Source: Megaleporinus macrocephalus
Taxonomy: Eukaryota; Chordata; Actinopteri; Characiformes; Anostomidae
DNA length: 64,000 nucleotides
NCBI GenBank assembly: GCA_021613375.1
Contig: CM038708.1
Coordinates: forward strand, 27,495,018 to 27,559,017
Direction of reading: 5' to 3'
Both the position numbers and the translations under genes were made by a program. Position 1 is the first letter of the stretch. Each line of letters begins with the position of its first letter. The notes below the pieces were generated by a model. The model was not told the DNA's origin. It made no database searches and saw only the letters and a list, made by a program, of their open reading frames with translations. Of the stretch, positions 62,097 through 64,000 are shown piece after piece.

Positions 62097-64000
62097 TAAA
62101 ATCTGGCATCATAATGCTGCACATGTGAAATGATAACAAATAATCAATAAATTGCTAGTGTTTGATGGCAATTTTTAATGTTAGTGTATCATAGAAAAAA
62201 ATATTATATCACCATACTATTTTTTATCACCCAAATCTTGATTTAGTCCCTTTAAGCGTAGTCCCAAGCTAACACACTATTCACAAATGTGGATATATAA
62301 CATAACACAATACAGTATGATACCATATGGCACTATGTGGTAGAGGTGGATGCAGTAGGACATGCTGCAGTGTTAAATCCCCAAACAGCAAGAACAAAAA
62401 TAATGAAAACAAAATAAGAAACTAAGACACATACAGTACTACTAACAGAAAATAAAAGCATACAAGGAAAAAAAACTAAATTACAAAGTAGCATATTACA
62501 TTAAAAAGTAGAGTAGACATGATAGTTTCCATCCTGTACACGGTAATTTGGCAGCTAACAAACCCGCTTTAATGCTTTCCAAACTGAAGTGCCAGTTCAG
62601 TATTACCATGACATGTACACCATGCTGATGACATGACCCAACACTACCTGGTAAACATAGACAGGCCAGATCTGGCAAGTCAGTACTGACACCAGGCCAC
62701 TTGTGCTGTTTACCTTGGACTAGAGAGTAGCAGCTATGGGCGTGCACAAGGGGTCATGTGTAAAAAGCGCCCTCTGTTTCATAGTCTTCTGAGCTCTGGG
62801 ATAACTCCAGTGAGCTGGTATTTGGAACGCTACCTCACACTGTTACTTCATGCCAAAATCATAATCCCAATCCCACATGAGAAAGAGCATGCAGCAGGGG
62901 AGGAGCTTCTGAGCACAGTTGTTGCTTTTAGCAGGACAGAGATGTACTATAGAGCTAATAGAGGAAAAAAAATCACTCGTTTACAAATTCTTATGCAGAT
63001 GTTGTTAAAAATTAAAACATTGGATGTAGTTTTTACTATGGCTTTTAAAAGTGAATGTAATTGTCTAAGTATTTGTAGGTAATACTGTCCTGACTGCTTG
63101 ATTAAACTCAATTTCTCAACTGAAAATGAAATTGTAGATGATAGTCTACCTTCCCAGTAAGGCGGCAGTGGTTAGTCATCAGTTGGCCTGACAAAACATA
63201 TTTTAAATGATCCTGCTGGTAGAAAACAGAGCCTAATAAAAGCTGTTCACAGTGTGCATTACAGTGTTTCCCACAGGCCTAAAACAAATGTAGTGGGGAG
63301 CTTTGTTGTGATGGGAAGTTATGTGAATATATGGATATTCAAACTCATAGCATTTACTTAATTGGCTATTGGATTACGATAGTGTTACGCTGATACCGTA
63401 TCGATATTGGCACTGATACTGGCACTTAAACGCAGTTCGGAATCGGTGATAAGGAGACAATACTTATGACCAATACCACACTGCAATGTCTGATTCATAC
63501 ATTCTCGCCAGTAGACAGAATTTACCAATACATCAGTGGTATGTGATGACCAGCAGCAGTAAAAAATGCTCATTGCAAAATCTGTGTTGGCAGTGTTTTG
63601 TGGGAAAAACATGCTATCAGGACCCCTTACCTGAATGTCTGAGCCAGGCTTCTTTCAGTGATTACTCATCTGCTGCTGTGTAGTTACTTACAGTCTGAAT
63701 GAATGTAATTCTAGATTGTTATTGGGAGACTGAAGGAAGCTGCCAGTCTCAAAATATAATGACAGCCTTGATTTAGCCTTTAGCTACCCGGGCTAATATA
63801 GCCACTAATGCTGCCTTCGATGTGCCCTTGTTGGTAAGCAGTATTACTCAGCAGCGGGGTCTCACGCCCCATTGCTTCAAGCATGGCAGAAAAAACACTG
63901 CCGCTGACATAGTAAATGGTGATAAATAAACAAATATAAAAAAACAAGTAATAGTTTATAGCAATTAAATGTCATTCAGCATTCAGCCAAGCTCAGTATG
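62097..64000. other. Intronic stretch with a possible hAT fragment
   Basis: At about 63380-63690, GATACCGTATCGATATTGGC and CACTGATACTGGCACTTAAA resemble hAT terminal text, and A-V-K-N-A-H-C-K-I-C-V-G in the plus frame near 63560-63600 resembles a BED finger core. Boundaries are not visible. Elsewhere nothing was recognised; the 108-codon frame at 62756-63082 has no known motif. Confidence 0.35.

Larger units (their letters stand above)
22477..64000 (+). other. col25a1: Long col25a1 intron, running past the window end
   Basis: Starts at GTAGGT. Reading onward I found no exon with consecutive Gly-X-Y triplets in any frame on the plus strand, so the next collagenous exon is presumably beyond 64000. 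The intron would exceed 41.5 kb. Short exons of 27-54 bases are easy to miss by eye, so a small exon cannot be excluded. Its repeats are listed separately. Confidence 0.6.

Overview
This is vertebrate nuclear DNA, almost certainly from a teleost fish. Evidence: an exon with GT-AG splicing, very low coding density, many microsatellites and minisatellites, and a dense litter of decayed Tc1/mariner-like, hAT-like and LINE fragments of the kinds common in fish genomes. The mix of repeat families suggests an otophysan (catfish or characin-like) species, but that is only an impression. No bacterial-style genes, operons or CRISPR arrays are present, and most open reading frames here are chance or repeat-derived.

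The only host gene I can support is the 5' end of a transmembrane collagen on the + strand, best matched to col25a1 (collagen XXV alpha 1, CLAC-P). Two coding exons are visible: 21660-21953 (cytoplasmic tail, single membrane anchor, juxtamembrane coiled coil) and 22407-22476 (furin-type RTAR site and the C-N-C-P-P-G entry to the first collagenous domain). The start lies in a CpG-rich stretch (about 21260-21960) with a (GA)n tract and a perfect TGACGTCA site. No further Gly-X-Y exon was found downstream, so 22477 to the window end reads as one intron of more than 41 kb.

Upstream (1-21.2 kb) is intergenic: three Tc1-like remnants (1-770 minus; 4040-4900 plus; 6670-7020 plus), a MITE (8475-8970), a 3.1-kb 24-bp minisatellite (9300-12440), a hAT BED-finger relic (13408-13536), a palindromic MITE (17092-17270) and a 4-copy 122-bp tandem repeat (20260-20747) just before the promoter.

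The intron holds a MITE with a nested Tc1 fragment (24081-24824), a LINE 3' fragment (27073-27522), a long polypyrimidine region (28571-29005), a 3.4-kb 58-bp minisatellite (about 36680-40150) with one inverted segment, a fuller Tc1-like relic (46063-47208), hAT-like elements (50374-50856, 58246-58796), a 767-bp terminal-inverted-repeat element (61330-62096) and a GATA microsatellite (55373-55430).

I found no convincing previously undescribed biological system. The most interesting signals are the two large minisatellites (one with a reading frame kept open by a period divisible by three, a CpG-decay signature and 240-bp higher-order structure) and the start-site architecture of col25a1.
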